A stretch of DNA of 33,835 bases. Source: Sphingobacteriaceae bacterium. GTDB lineage: Bacteria > Bacteroidota > Bacteroidia > B-17B0 > Aurantibacillaceae. Positions 1 to 9,624 of this stretch are shown in pieces (positions within the stretch are counted from its first letter, which is position 1; each line of letters starts with the position of its first letter). The DNA lies in the NCBI GenBank assembly GCA_023251695.1, contig JAHEYE010000026.1, positions 1 through 33,835 of the forward strand, written 5' to 3'. A program made the translations under genes and the position numbers. The notes under the pieces were generated by a model. The model saw only the letters and a list, made by a program, of their open reading frames with translations. It was not told the DNA's origin and searched no databases.

Positions 1-761
1 CTTGGGTTTGGTTTACTATGAAATTACGTAAGAACTCTTTAGAAGCAGATAAATTAGATATCGACGTAAACAGCAGCTACCATTGGAAAAATGTAAAATT
101 GGGCGCGTGGTTCATGGTAATTTTTGCAGTTACTTCTTCTACCTCAGCATGGGATTGGTTATTAAGTATTGATATTCATTGGTTCTCTACTTTATATGGC
201 TGGTATATTTTCTCAGGTATGTGGATTAGCGCATTGGTTACAATTACAATGCTTGTTGTATGGTTAAAAAAAATAGGGTATTTAGAATATGTAACTGAAA
301 GTACAATTCATGATATGGGTAAATGGATGTTTGCTATTTCCTTTTTGTGGACATATTTATATTTCTCTCAGTTCATGCTAATCTGGTACGCTGATATTCC
401 TGAAGAGGTTATTTATTTCCAAACCCGTTGGGAAAGTTATAAAACTCTAATGTGGGCAGTATTTTTTATAAACTTCGCTTTCCCAATGGTGATGTTAATG
501 AGCCGCGATAGTAAACGTAATTTCTTCTTCCTGATTTTTGTAGGAACAATTATTTTGGTCGGGCACTTTTTAGATATCATAATGATTGTAATGCCGGGTA
601 CCGTTGGTCACCACTGGACAGGTGTTAGCTGGATGGAATTCGGAACATTTTCTTTCTTTGTAGGATTATTTATTTATGTGGTATTAAATGCTCTTACAAA
701 AGCATCTCTCCGTGTAAAGAACCATCCGTTCTTACAAGAGAGTTTACACCATTCGATTTAA
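1..761 (+). CDS. actF: Quinol:cytochrome c oxidoreductase membrane subunit, ActF-like (alternative complex III), 3' part; gene begins upstream of window
   Basis: Frame is open to the window edge (..WVWFTMKLRKNSLEAD..), so the ORF-track Met at 18 is probably internal. Multi-TM protein with 'TSSTSAWDWLLSIDIHWFSTLYGWYIFSG' and 'VGHFLDIIMIVMPG', typical of ActF/NrfD-like subunits; directly followed by coxB-coxA. Confidence 0.8.
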   Translation, partial: WVWFTMKLRKNSLEADKLDIDVNSSYHWKNVKLGAWFMVIFAVTSSTSAWDWLLSIDIHWFSTLYGWYIFSGMWISALVTITMLVVWLKKIGYLEYVTESTIHDMGKWMFAISFLWTYLYFSQFMLIWYADIPEEVIYFQTRWESYKTLMWAVFFINFAFPMVMLMSRDSKRNFFFLIFVGTIILVGHFLDIIMIVMPGTVGHHWTGVSWMEFGTFSFFVGLFIYVVLNALTKASLRVKNHPFLQESLHHSI

Positions 762-811
762 ATAAATTAAAAAGAGAAATTAAATTATAAAAGAATTTAA
801 AATTATATAAG

Positions 812-1846
812 ATGAAACTTTTAGTTCTGTTAGCCATCGTACTTCTGATAATTGCAGGCCACCAATTATTACGAATTATTGAATTGTCAAGAGGTTTGAA
901 AAAAACCAAGGAATGGCAATTAACAAATTCCGATAATAACCTCATGGGAAGAGGTATGTTGATTTTCATGATATTGTTTTTTGTATTCTTTTTCTGGCAA
1001 ATATTGCGTTGGAGAGAAAGAGCCCTGCCTTCTTCGGCCTCTGAACACGGTTTTAAAATAGATTGGTTATGGGATGTTAATATGAATTACATAGTAATCC
1101 CGGTTTTTTTAATCACTAATTTCGTCCTGTTTTGGTTTGCTTACAAGTACCGCGGTAATACCAATAACAAAGCAACTTTCTTCGCGCATAGTAATAAATT
1201 AGAAATGCTGTGGACCGTTATTCCTGCTGTAGCCCTTGCTTTCATTATCATCTTCGGTTTAAAATACTGGAACGAAATTATGGCTGATGCAAGCGACCCA
1301 AACAGGATAACAGTTGAACTTTATGCAAAGCAATTCGATTGGACTGCACGTTATGCAGGTAAAGACGGAAAATTAGGGACAACCGATTACCGTCAGATAT
1401 CGGGAAGCAATTCAGTAGGTATGGATACTTCGGATGTTTTGGGTCATGACGACATCCTCGTTAAAAACGAATTCCACATTCCGGTAGGAAGGGAAATTGA
1501 ATTATTAATGCGTTCGCGTGATGTAATTCACTCGGCTTATTTACCACATTTCCGTGCACAAATGAACTGTGTTCCCGGATTAGTTACGGCTTTTAAGTTC
1601 AAGCCGGTTAAAACCACTGAAGAAATGCGTAAAGATCCTTACGTAATTCAGATGATGGCGGGCATTAACAAGCAACGTGAAAAAGAAGGAAAAGAACCGG
1701 TTATTTTCGATTACCTTTTATTATGTAATAAAATTTGCGGCGCCTCTCACTTCAACATGCAAATGAATGTTGTTGTTGAAAGCGAAAAAGATTATAATGT
1801 ATGGCTGGCTAAGCAAAAGCCTGTTAAAGCAATGGCTTCAAAATAA
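812..1846 (+). CDS. coxB: Cytochrome c oxidase subunit II (CuA)
   Basis: Two N-terminal TM segments, 'VIHSAYLPHFRAQMNCVPG' and CuA-type motif 'CNKICGASHFNM'; adjacent to coxA. Confidence 0.93.
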   Translation: MKLLVLLAIVLLIIAGHQLLRIIELSRGLKKTKEWQLTNSDNNLMGRGMLIFMILFFVFFFWQILRWRERALPSSASEHGFKIDWLWDVNMNYIVIPVFLITNFVLFWFAYKYRGNTNNKATFFAHSNKLEMLWTVIPAVALAFIIIFGLKYWNEIMADASDPNRITVELYAKQFDWTARYAGKDGKLGTTDYRQISGSNSVGMDTSDVLGHDDILVKNEFHIPVGREIELLMRSRDVIHSAYLPHFRAQMNCVPGLVTAFKFKPVKTTEEMRKDPYVIQMMAGINKQREKEGKEPVIFDYLLLCNKICGASHFNMQMNVVVESEKDYNVWLAKQKPVKAMASK

Positions 1847-1875
1847 TTTAATATAAATATTTTAAACAGATAAAC

Positions 1876-3702
1876 ATGGGAACTAAACACACAGCTACAG
1901 AATTGGAACACGGGCACGCGACGCATCACGATCACGCGCACGACCATGATGAGCACCACGAAACATTTGTGAGCAAATACGTTTTCAGTATGGATCACAA
2001 AATGATTTCGCGCCAGTTCTTAATTACTGCGGTAATTATGGCTTGCGTGGCTATGACAATGTCAGTTATCTTCCGTATGCAATTAGCCTGGCCGGGCGAA
2101 AAATTTGCTTTTGTTAATGCCTTATTAGGCGACAAATGGGCAAAAGACGGAATCCTTGATCCTAATATGTATTTAGCACTCGTTACTATTCACGGAACAA
2201 TCATGGTGTTCATGGTATTAACAGGTGGATTAAGCGGAACTTTTGCTAACCTCCTTATTCCTTATCAGGTGGGTGCGCGCGATATGGCTTCCGGATTCCT
2301 TAATATGTTATCATACTGGTTCTTTTTTGTATCTAGCGCATTAATGTTAGGTTCTTGTTTTATTGAAGACGGACCTGCATCAGGCGGCTGGACAGTTTAT
2401 CCTCCTCTTTCTGCCTTACCTGAAGCAATACCGGGTTCTAAATTAGGTATGACTTTATGGTTAGTTTCAATGGCGGTGTTCATCATATCCTCTTTATTAG
2501 GTGGTTTGAATTACATCATCACAGTAATTAACTTGCGCACAAAAGGAATGAAAATGACGCGCATGCCATTAACAGTATGGGCGTTCTTAATCACAGCTAT
2601 CTTAGGCGTATTATCTTTCCCTGTATTATTCTCTTGTGCTTTATTATTGATCTTCGACAGAAGTATGGGAACAAGTTTTTACTTATCTGATATCTATATT
2701 GGGGGCCGTCCTTTAGATAACGTTGGTGGTAGTCCTATTTTATTCGAACACTTATTCTGGTTCTTGGGGCACCCTGAGGTATACATCGTTTTATTACCTG
2801 CATTAGGTATTACATCAGAAGTAATTTCAACTATGTCACGCAAACCTATCTTCGGTTACCGTGCCATGATAGGTTCGATGTTAGCAATTGGTTTCTTATC
2901 GTTCATTGTATGGGGTCACCATATGTACATGACGGGTATGAATCCGTTCTTAGGCTCAGTATTCGTATTCACCACATTATTAATTGCAATTCCATCTGCC
3001 GTAAAAGCATTTAACTATATCACTACATTATGGAAGGGAAATGTGCAGTTCACGCCGGCGATGATGTTCTCAATCGGATTAGTTTCTTCATTTATTTCCG
3101 GTGGTGTTACAGGTATTATTCTTGCTGACTCTGCATTAGACATTAACGTGCATGACACCTACTTTGTGGTAGCTCACTTCCACATTGTAATGGGATTATC
3201 TGCCATCTTCGGAATGTTTGCCGGTGTTTACCACTGGTTCCCGAAAATGTTCTTACGCATGATGAATAAGAAATTAGGCTTCTTACACTTCTGGATTACA
3301 TTTATTTCAGCTTACGGAGTATTCTTCCCGCAACACTTTTTAGGTTTAGCAGGGGTGCCACGCCGTTATTACACAAACAGTAATTTCCCGATGTTCGATA
3401 ATTTAGTAGACATCAACGAAATTTGTACGGCTTTCGCAATTATCGGAGCGTTCGGACAAGTGGTATTCTTATTCAACTTCTTCTACAGCATGTTCCGTGG
3501 TGAGAAAGCACCTCAGAATCCGTGGAATTCAAATACATTAGAGTGGACTACGCCTGTCGCTCACATTCACGGTAACTGGCCGGGCAAATTACCGGTAGTA
3601 CACCGTTGGGCTTACGATTACAGCAAGCCCGGGCAAGAACATGATTTCGTTCCGCAAACAGTTCCTCTCGCCGAGGGAGAACACGACGGGGGCGAACATT
3701 AA
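1876..3702 (+). CDS. coxA: Cytochrome c oxidase subunit I (heme-copper oxidase)
   Basis: 'HLFWFLGHPEVYIVLLPALGI', 'WGHHMYMTGMNP', 'HDTYFVVAHFHIVMG' are diagnostic heme/CuB ligand motifs. His-rich N-terminus. Confidence 0.97.
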   Translation: MGTKHTATELEHGHATHHDHAHDHDEHHETFVSKYVFSMDHKMISRQFLITAVIMACVAMTMSVIFRMQLAWPGEKFAFVNALLGDKWAKDGILDPNMYLALVTIHGTIMVFMVLTGGLSGTFANLLIPYQVGARDMASGFLNMLSYWFFFVSSALMLGSCFIEDGPASGGWTVYPPLSALPEAIPGSKLGMTLWLVSMAVFIISSLLGGLNYIITVINLRTKGMKMTRMPLTVWAFLITAILGVLSFPVLFSCALLLIFDRSMGTSFYLSDIYIGGRPLDNVGGSPILFEHLFWFLGHPEVYIVLLPALGITSEVISTMSRKPIFGYRAMIGSMLAIGFLSFIVWGHHMYMTGMNPFLGSVFVFTTLLIAIPSAVKAFNYITTLWKGNVQFTPAMMFSIGLVSSFISGGVTGIILADSALDINVHDTYFVVAHFHIVMGLSAIFGMFAGVYHWFPKMFLRMMNKKLGFLHFWITFISAYGVFFPQHFLGLAGVPRRYYTNSNFPMFDNLVDINEICTAFAIIGAFGQVVFLFNFFYSMFRGEKAPQNPWNSNTLEWTTPVAHIHGNWPGKLPVVHRWAYDYSKPGQEHDFVPQTVPLAEGEHDGGEH

Positions 3703-3720
3703 CAGATTCGATTTTAGAGA

Positions 3721-3755
3721 TGCCCTTCCGCCTCAGGCGGAAGGGCATTTTGTTT
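3721..3755 (+). terminator. Rho-independent-type terminator after coxA
   Basis: Perfect 12-bp stem TGCCCTTCCGCC-TCA-GGCGGAAGGGCA (3721-3747) followed by TTTTGTTTT. Confidence 0.85.
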
Positions 3756-3758
3756 TAT

Positions 3759-3766
3759 TATCTTTG
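3759..3766 (+). promoter_or_regulatory. Candidate -7 element TATCTTTG for the SRPBCC gene
   Basis: Matches Bacteroidota -7 consensus TAnnTTTG, 18 nt upstream of ATG 3785; no convincing -33 box because the terminator hairpin lies there. Confidence 0.5.
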
Positions 3767-3784
3767 TATATCTAAAAAACACTA

Positions 3785-4303
3785 ATGATTGCATTATATA
3801 TAGTAGGGGGGATAATAGTCTTTATTCTGGTTTTAGCGGCAGTAATGCCAGGGAAATATAGCATTCAAAAAGAAATTGTAATTAATAAACCTGTTGAAAA
3901 TACTTTCGAAAAAATAGCTGATTTTAATAATTACCGTGCCTGGAATCCTTGGCAAAAAAGTGAACCAACTGCTAAATATAAAATTACAGGGAATCCTTCT
4001 TCTATCGGACATAAATACGATTGGGAAGGAAAAAAAATTGGAAGTGGTAGTTTAACGGTTAAGTCTTTAAGTCAGAATAAAACTATTGAATTGGATTTGG
4101 AATTTATTAAGCCCTGGAAAACAACAGCTGCTGATAACTGGAAATTTGAAGATTTAAAAAACGGTTCCACAAAAGTTACTTGGCAAAACAGTGGTGACTT
4201 ACCTTATCCGGTTGCGCGTTTAATGGGACCCGTAATTTCAAAAAATTTAAATGCACAGTTTGTTCAAGGTCTAAACAGCTTAAAAGAAATGTGCGAAAAT
4301 TAA
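3785..4303 (+). CDS. SRPBCC (START/polyketide cyclase-like) family protein with N-terminal TM
   Basis: 'EIVINKPVENTFEKIADFNNYRAWNPW...' typical SRPBCC start; C-terminal helix. Confidence 0.8.
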   Translation: MIALYIVGGIIVFILVLAAVMPGKYSIQKEIVINKPVENTFEKIADFNNYRAWNPWQKSEPTAKYKITGNPSSIGHKYDWEGKKIGSGSLTVKSLSQNKTIELDLEFIKPWKTTAADNWKFEDLKNGSTKVTWQNSGDLPYPVARLMGPVISKNLNAQFVQGLNSLKEMCEN

Positions 4304-4312
4304 TAGAGGAGA

Positions 4313-5758
4313 ATGGATAAAATTAAAAATTACATAAACGGAGAATTAGTTGAGCCAATAAGCAAAGCTTACATCGATAACTATGATCCTTCGCGAGGTA
4401 AAGTTTATTCTTTAATTCCTGATAGTGATGAAAGGGATGTTGAATTAGCAGTGACCGCTGCAAAAGCCGCGTTTAAAATGTGGAGTAATACACCGAAAGA
4501 ACAGCGCGCAAGAATTTTACAACGCATTGGTTATTTAATTGAAGATAATTTAGATAAACTCGCTTTAATTGAAAGTGTTGATAATGGGAAGCCTTTGCAT
4601 CTCGCAAAATTAGTTGACATCCCCCGCGCTGCTGCTAATTTTAATTTTTATGCTACCGGTATTTTGCACTATGCTGCGAATACCCATAGTATGGAAGATA
4701 CTGCCATTAATTATACTTTACGTCAGCCTGTTGGTGTGGCGGGTTGTATTTCGCCATGGAATTTACCATTGTATTTATTTACATGGAAAATTGCACCTGC
4801 ATTAGCTTCAGGGTGTACGGTTGTTGCAAAACCATCGGAAGTTACACCAATGACAGCGTATTTACTTTCTGAAATTTGCATGACTGCAGGTTTACCGAAA
4901 GGTGTTTTAAATATTGTACACGGACTCGGACCGAAGGTAGGAAATGCTATTGTATCCAATAAAGATGTGCCGTTAATTTCATTTACAGGCGGAACAAAAA
5001 CAGGAGCGCACATTGCAAGTATTGCAGCACCGATGTTTAAAAAATTATCGCTTGAATTAGGCGGAAAAAATCCGAATATTATTTTTGCGGATTGCGACTA
5101 TGAAAAAATGTTGGCGACAACCATGCATTCTTCATTCTCAAATCAAGGGCAAATTTGTTTATGCGGCTCACGTATTTTGGTGGAGAGAAGTATTTACGAA
5201 AAATTTAAAACTGATTTTGTTGCGCGTACTAAACAATTAACTGTTGGTCCGCCATTAAATGCAGATACAAAAGTTGGCGCGGTGGTTTCAAAATCACACA
5301 TGGAAAAAATATTAAGTTATGTTGAACTCGCGCAACAAGAAGGTGGTAAAGTATTATGTGGCGGCAAACGTAAAATTATTGATGGAGATTTTAAAGAAGG
5401 GTATTATTTAGAACCAACCATTATAGAAGGACTTCCTTACAATTGCAGAACCAATCAGGAAGAAATTTTTGGTCCGGTTGTAACTATTATGCCGTTTGAT
5501 AAAGAAGAAGAAGTGTTGATGATGGCGAATTCTACCATGTATGGTTTAGCATCTACAGTTTGGACACAAGATATTACAAAAGCACACCGCGTTGCCAATG
5601 AAATTCACGCAGGAATTGTTTGGATTAATTGTTGGTTGCTTCGTGATTTACGAACTCCTTTTGGCGGTGTAAAATCATCCGGCGTAGGAAGAGAAGGCGG
5701 TTTCGAAGCCTTCGATTTCTTTACTGAACCTAAGAACGTTTGTATAAAACTAAAATAG
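4313..5758 (+). CDS. Aldehyde dehydrogenase, 2-hydroxymuconate/aminomuconate semialdehyde dehydrogenase-like
   Basis: ALDH motifs: 'SFTGGTKTG', 'LELGGKNPNIIF', catalytic 'NQGQICLCGSRI', 'EEIFGPVVTIMPF'. Confidence 0.88.
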   Translation: MDKIKNYINGELVEPISKAYIDNYDPSRGKVYSLIPDSDERDVELAVTAAKAAFKMWSNTPKEQRARILQRIGYLIEDNLDKLALIESVDNGKPLHLAKLVDIPRAAANFNFYATGILHYAANTHSMEDTAINYTLRQPVGVAGCISPWNLPLYLFTWKIAPALASGCTVVAKPSEVTPMTAYLLSEICMTAGLPKGVLNIVHGLGPKVGNAIVSNKDVPLISFTGGTKTGAHIASIAAPMFKKLSLELGGKNPNIIFADCDYEKMLATTMHSSFSNQGQICLCGSRILVERSIYEKFKTDFVARTKQLTVGPPLNADTKVGAVVSKSHMEKILSYVELAQQEGGKVLCGGKRKIIDGDFKEGYYLEPTIIEGLPYNCRTNQEEIFGPVVTIMPFDKEEEVLMMANSTMYGLASTVWTQDITKAHRVANEIHAGIVWINCWLLRDLRTPFGGVKSSGVGREGGFEAFDFFTEPKNVCIKLK

Positions 5759-5765
5759 GTAATCC

Positions 5766-6815
5766 ATGTTCGACAATACCGAAAGAGTAGAATTATCACA
5801 ATTAGGTGAGTTCGGTTTAATAAAACACCTTACACAGCACATCGAGATAAAAAATGCATCAACTTTAAAAGGAGTAGGGGATGATGCCGCGGTAATTAAT
5901 TATACCGAGGGAGAGAAAGTGACTTTAGTTTCTACAGATATGTTGGTGGAGGGGGTTCACTTCGATTTGGCATATGTTCCATTAAAACATTTAGGTTATA
6001 AATCAGTAGCAGTTAATCTGAGTGATATCTACGCGATGAATGGTACGCCAAAACAAATTACGGTAAGCATTGCATTATCAAATCGCTTTGGCTTGGAATC
6101 TATTGAAGAATTATATGCCGGTATGTTAATGGCCTGCGAAAAATATGGTGTTGATTTAATTGGCGGCGATACCACTTCGTCTTTAAGCGGATTGGTAATA
6201 AGTATTACTGCCATTGGCGAAGCTGATAAAAATAAAGTTATTTACAGAAACGGCGCAAAGGAAACGGATCTATTGTGCGTGAGTGGTGATCTGGGTGGAG
6301 CTTACATGGGCTTGCAAATTCTCGAGAGGGAAAAAGCTGTTTTTAAGGAAAATCCAAAAATTCAACCCGACCTTGAGGGGAAAGATTATATTTTGGAACG
6401 CCAATTAAAACCGGAAGCAAGAAAAGATATCATTAAATTATTTGATGCTTTGGAAATGCAACCAACTTCAATGATCGACATCAGCGATGGTCTGGCTTCT
6501 GAAATTATGCATCTCTGTGATCAATCCGGTGTAGGTTGCGAATTGTACGAAGAAAAAATTCCTATCGATCCGCAAACATACGATACAGCAAGACAATTTA
6601 ATCTTGACCCAACCATGTGTGCTTTAAGCGGCGGAGAAGATTATGAATTACTGTTTACAATTTCAACAAGGGATTACGATAAAGTAAAAAACCAATTAGA
6701 TTTTACTGTTATAGGACATATCACCAATAAAACCGCAGGAGCCAACCTTGTTACCAAATCTGGAGGCTCTCATCCTTTAAAAGCCCAGGGATGGGATGCT
6801 TTGCGAAAAAAATAG
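5766..6815 (+). CDS. thiL: Thiamine-monophosphate kinase
   Basis: 'GVGDDAAVI', 'STDMLVEGVHFDL', 'GGDTTSS', 'MIDISDGLASE', 'SGGEDYELLFT' are ThiL/AIR synthase-type signatures. Confidence 0.93.
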   Translation: MFDNTERVELSQLGEFGLIKHLTQHIEIKNASTLKGVGDDAAVINYTEGEKVTLVSTDMLVEGVHFDLAYVPLKHLGYKSVAVNLSDIYAMNGTPKQITVSIALSNRFGLESIEELYAGMLMACEKYGVDLIGGDTTSSLSGLVISITAIGEADKNKVIYRNGAKETDLLCVSGDLGGAYMGLQILEREKAVFKENPKIQPDLEGKDYILERQLKPEARKDIIKLFDALEMQPTSMIDISDGLASEIMHLCDQSGVGCELYEEKIPIDPQTYDTARQFNLDPTMCALSGGEDYELLFTISTRDYDKVKNQLDFTVIGHITNKTAGANLVTKSGGSHPLKAQGWDALRKK

Positions 6816-6894
6816 CCACGAAAACTCTAAAACACAAAATCCCACAAAAACAAAAACAATTTAGAGGGATTTAGTGCCTTTGTGCTTTAGTGGC
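6815..6894. repeat. Imperfect 29-bp inverted repeat between convergent genes
   Basis: Left arm GCCACGAAAACTCTAAAACACAAAATCCC (6815-6843); right arm GGGATTTAGTGCCTTTGTGCTTTAGTGGC (6866-6894), reverse complement GCCACTAAAGCACAAAGGCACTAAATCCC. Confidence 0.65.
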
Positions 6895-6912
6895 AAATTC
6901 AAAGGCTAGTTT

Positions 6913-7404
6913 CTAAAAGATCAAATTATTCTTATTGCTTAATTTATCGGGGATAATTTCCTGTAACGAAATTATTTCAGGAATTTTTTTGAGGGCGTCC
7001 GTAATTTTGTAAGTAAAATTATAATGTTCATCGCCCTTAATTAAAAGCAAATAATCTGTTTTCGTTAATTCAGGAATTAAACGACTGCTTTCATCAATGT
7101 TCTCATTAAAAGCGGAAAACAAATCGTCATCGTTTACTTTAGTAGTTTCTTTAGGCACGTTATTGCTTTTATTAGGAATGAGATTATACTCTAAATTAAA
7201 TTCTTCATCTAAATAATTAAAAAAAGAAAATTTAAAATCTTTTCCCATGCGGTAACTCAGATCAATGTAATCGCTCAATTGCAGATCGATCCCAAGCGCA
7301 TCATTGATATTTGAGGCCAATACATATTGATTATCGGAACAAGCTATACCGAAGAGCAGGAAATTAAATTCTTCTGGGTCGTTATGCAGGGTGTGTTTTA
7401 CCAT
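6913..7404 (-). CDS. IPExxxVDY family protein (uncharacterised)
   Basis: Contains 'RLIPELTKTDYLLLIKGD' (IPExxxxDY core) and family-typical C-terminus 'SKNNLIF'. Confidence 0.8.
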   Translation of the reverse strand: MVKHTLHNDPEEFNFLLFGIACSDNQYVLASNINDALGIDLQLSDYIDLSYRMGKDFKFSFFNYLDEEFNLEYNLIPNKSNNVPKETTKVNDDDLFSAFNENIDESSRLIPELTKTDYLLLIKGDEHYNFTYKITDALKKIPEIISLQEIIPDKLSNKNNLIF

Positions 7405-8894
7405 TAGTTAATCCGCTTTTGTATTACAAAAATAAGTAATGGAATTGAAAGTACGTAGCCAAAAATAAAATATGAAAAATGTGCCATTGGAATAACGAAC
7501 ATGAAAGGGAGTATATTAGCCAGTACCATGCAATAACAAAATAAATATAAACCCGAAAAACCATCTGCCTTTCTTTTTCTATAATAGAAAAATGGAAAAC
7601 CGGCCAATATTAAAAAAAGAAAAAGGTACTGCGATAATGATAATAGTTTTAGTGCTTTTGAAAATATGTTTGAGTTTTCAAAATCGGCCCCCGGCCAGTC
7701 CTGACAAACATTTCTGAAAAGATAATTTTTCAGGCGTTTAAGTGGACTATAAAAGTAGTAATAACCCTTCCGGTCAGTTCTGAATTTAGCAGCTAAACGG
7801 CTCGAAGTCTCTGCTATTTTATTTTCGATAGAGTCTTGTTCTTTGTGGGAAAGACTGTCTTTATACGAATAAATAATGTCTGTTCGTAAAGCTAGAAGTG
7901 TATCTTTTGTGAGACCTGCATAGAAAATGGATTCGTCAAATTTATGGTCGTTTAATTTACTGCCAGACCACGTGAACCAAGAAAAATCAGACTCTTTAAA
8001 GTACCAGGCGTTCTCTCCACCCCAGGCAAAAATAAGTTCCCGCAATTTGGTAAGCGAGTATTTAGTGGAGCTTTTGTAGCCATATTCAGCATTTTTTGAA
8101 TCGCCGCCTGGCACAAAGGAAGTTTGTAAGGGAACAAATGCATGCAACGACATATAGTTTCTGGTGATCCACATGCCTTCAAATACCGAAAGTGGTAGAA
8201 TAAAAATAAACAGACTGATTAAAATACTCTTAAGATCTTTATTTGATTTTTTACCGTACATATAAATGAAAAGTATAACAACCGGCAAGTAGAAAAAGCA
8301 AAATCCGCGCAAAAGAATCAGCCAGGCAAGAAAAAACCCAGAGTGTAAAATATACTTTGACTGATGTTTGGTAATATAAAGATAAAAGTAGTAGAAGAAA
8401 AAGATCAGACAAGATGAACCTAAGGAGTTGGTGTGCAAAGTCCAGTCGTAATGCCAGAAATAAGGAACGAAATTTATGAGAAGAAAACCCAGAACGAAGG
8501 CCCAACGTTTTTTTGTGAGTTGATAAAGCAGTAAGCTAAAAACATAGCTTGCAATAACAGCCATAAGCAAAATAAAAGCGCCTAAACAAATAGTAGCTGC
8601 TTTTTCACTTAAAACAACCCTAAAAACTATATAAGGAAAAATAAAACCGGGCAAACGGCCTGCATAAGGTTCGACGCTGCTTCCCATTGCGTAAACGCCT
8701 TTGTCGATTAAATTATCAATCGGACTTAGGTATTCAATGTGATCTGCGGATTTAATAAAGGGTCCGGAGAATTTTCGTTTTGGATTATTATCCGGTAAAA
8801 TAAAAAGAAAATACAGAATTAATTTAACACAGAGCGCAAGAACCAGCCACTTAAAAGGTTTTGTAAAATTTAATTGGTTGAATGCCTCGGCCAT
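7404..8894 (-). CDS. Polytopic membrane protein, GT-C / family 39-like glycosyltransferase
   Basis: Many TM segments; 'SADHIEYLSPIDNLIDKGVY...GRLPGF' resembles the first-loop acidic motif of GT-C enzymes; next to GT2. Confidence 0.6.
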   Translation of the reverse strand: MAEAFNQLNFTKPFKWLVLALCVKLILYFLFILPDNNPKRKFSGPFIKSADHIEYLSPIDNLIDKGVYAMGSSVEPYAGRLPGFIFPYIVFRVVLSEKAATICLGAFILLMAVIASYVFSLLLYQLTKKRWAFVLGFLLINFVPYFWHYDWTLHTNSLGSSCLIFFFYYFYLYITKHQSKYILHSGFFLAWLILLRGFCFFYLPVVILFIYMYGKKSNKDLKSILISLFIFILPLSVFEGMWITRNYMSLHAFVPLQTSFVPGGDSKNAEYGYKSSTKYSLTKLRELIFAWGGENAWYFKESDFSWFTWSGSKLNDHKFDESIFYAGLTKDTLLALRTDIIYSYKDSLSHKEQDSIENKIAETSSRLAAKFRTDRKGYYYFYSPLKRLKNYLFRNVCQDWPGADFENSNIFSKALKLLSLSQYLFLFLILAGFPFFYYRKRKADGFSGLYLFCYCMVLANILPFMFVIPMAHFSYFIFGYVLSIPLLIFVIQKRIN

Positions 8895-8898
8895 TAAA

Positions 8899-9621
8899 TT
8901 ATTTTTTCTTAAACAATAAGAAACGGAAATAAGCCATTGTGGTTTTGAAGACCTTCATTTTTGATTTACCAACACGGTTCTTCGACTTAAGTAACATGGG
9001 CACCTCAACGATCTTTGCATTTTGTTTTATGGCTTTCACTAAAACTTCAAGCATGCAAATAAAACCGTATTCAGTAATAATAGCAGGGTAATTCTTTTTA
9101 ATTTTATCCAACAGGCTTACATTATATACTCTGTAAAAGGAACTCAGTGTAAGAACTTTAAGGTCGAATAAAAAACGGAACATTAAATTAGCAACGGCCG
9201 ACATAAATTTGCGGAAGAAGGAAGTAGAATCAAATCCACCACCTTGCGCATAAACTGAAGCCAGAACCAAATCATATCCCATTCTATTAATACCAAGCAT
9301 ATGTGTCAGAATAGCAATATCAGAAGTACAATCAGCTTCCATTGTAATCACAATATCGTTCTCAATATTTTTACTGTTAACAAGAACCCATTCGAAGCCT
9401 GTGTTAAAAGCATAACCCGGGCCTCGATTAACGCCATCACCTAAAATTGTGAAATTTGTATTGGAGAAATGTGATTTTAAAAGTTCAATTGTTTTATCCG
9501 TAGAACCATCGTCAGAAAAAACAAACATCTTTTCTTCATTGGGCAAAACCGTGCTCAGCTCGCGGTGTAAATTCGCAACGTTACCTTCTTCATTAAATAT
9601 GGGAATAAGGATATAGATCAT
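8899..9621 (-). CDS. Glycosyltransferase family 2 (dolichyl/polyprenyl-phosphate sugar synthase-like)
   Basis: 'ILIPIFNEEGNVANL', 'FSDDGSTDKT', 'ITMEADCTSD' GT-A motifs. Confidence 0.85.
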   Translation of the reverse strand: MIYILIPIFNEEGNVANLHRELSTVLPNEEKMFVFSDDGSTDKTIELLKSHFSNTNFTILGDGVNRGPGYAFNTGFEWVLVNSKNIENDIVITMEADCTSDIAILTHMLGINRMGYDLVLASVYAQGGGFDSTSFFRKFMSAVANLMFRFLFDLKVLTLSSFYRVYNVSLLDKIKKNYPAIITEYGFICMLEVLVKAIKQNAKIVEVPMLLKSKNRVGKSKMKVFKTTMAYFRFLLFKKK

Positions 9622-9624
9622 CTA

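Noticed and set aside
694-969. Minus-strand 91-aa ORF over actF end/coxB start
   Set aside because: Antisense to two confident CDSs; composition not protein-like and no recognised motif.
1730-1775. Lys instead of Glu in the CuA motif (CNKICGASHFNM)
   Set aside because: Unusual relative to the mitochondrial-type motif, but I believe similar sequences are typical for Bacteroidota CoxB, so not reported as a novelty.
1792-1998. Minus-strand 68-aa ORF
   Set aside because: Shadow of coxB end and the His-rich start of coxA.
4723-5013. Minus-strand ORFs inside the aldehyde dehydrogenase gene (also 4614..4805 +, 5605..5799 -)
   Set aside because: Overlap a confident ALDH reading frame; spurious frames.
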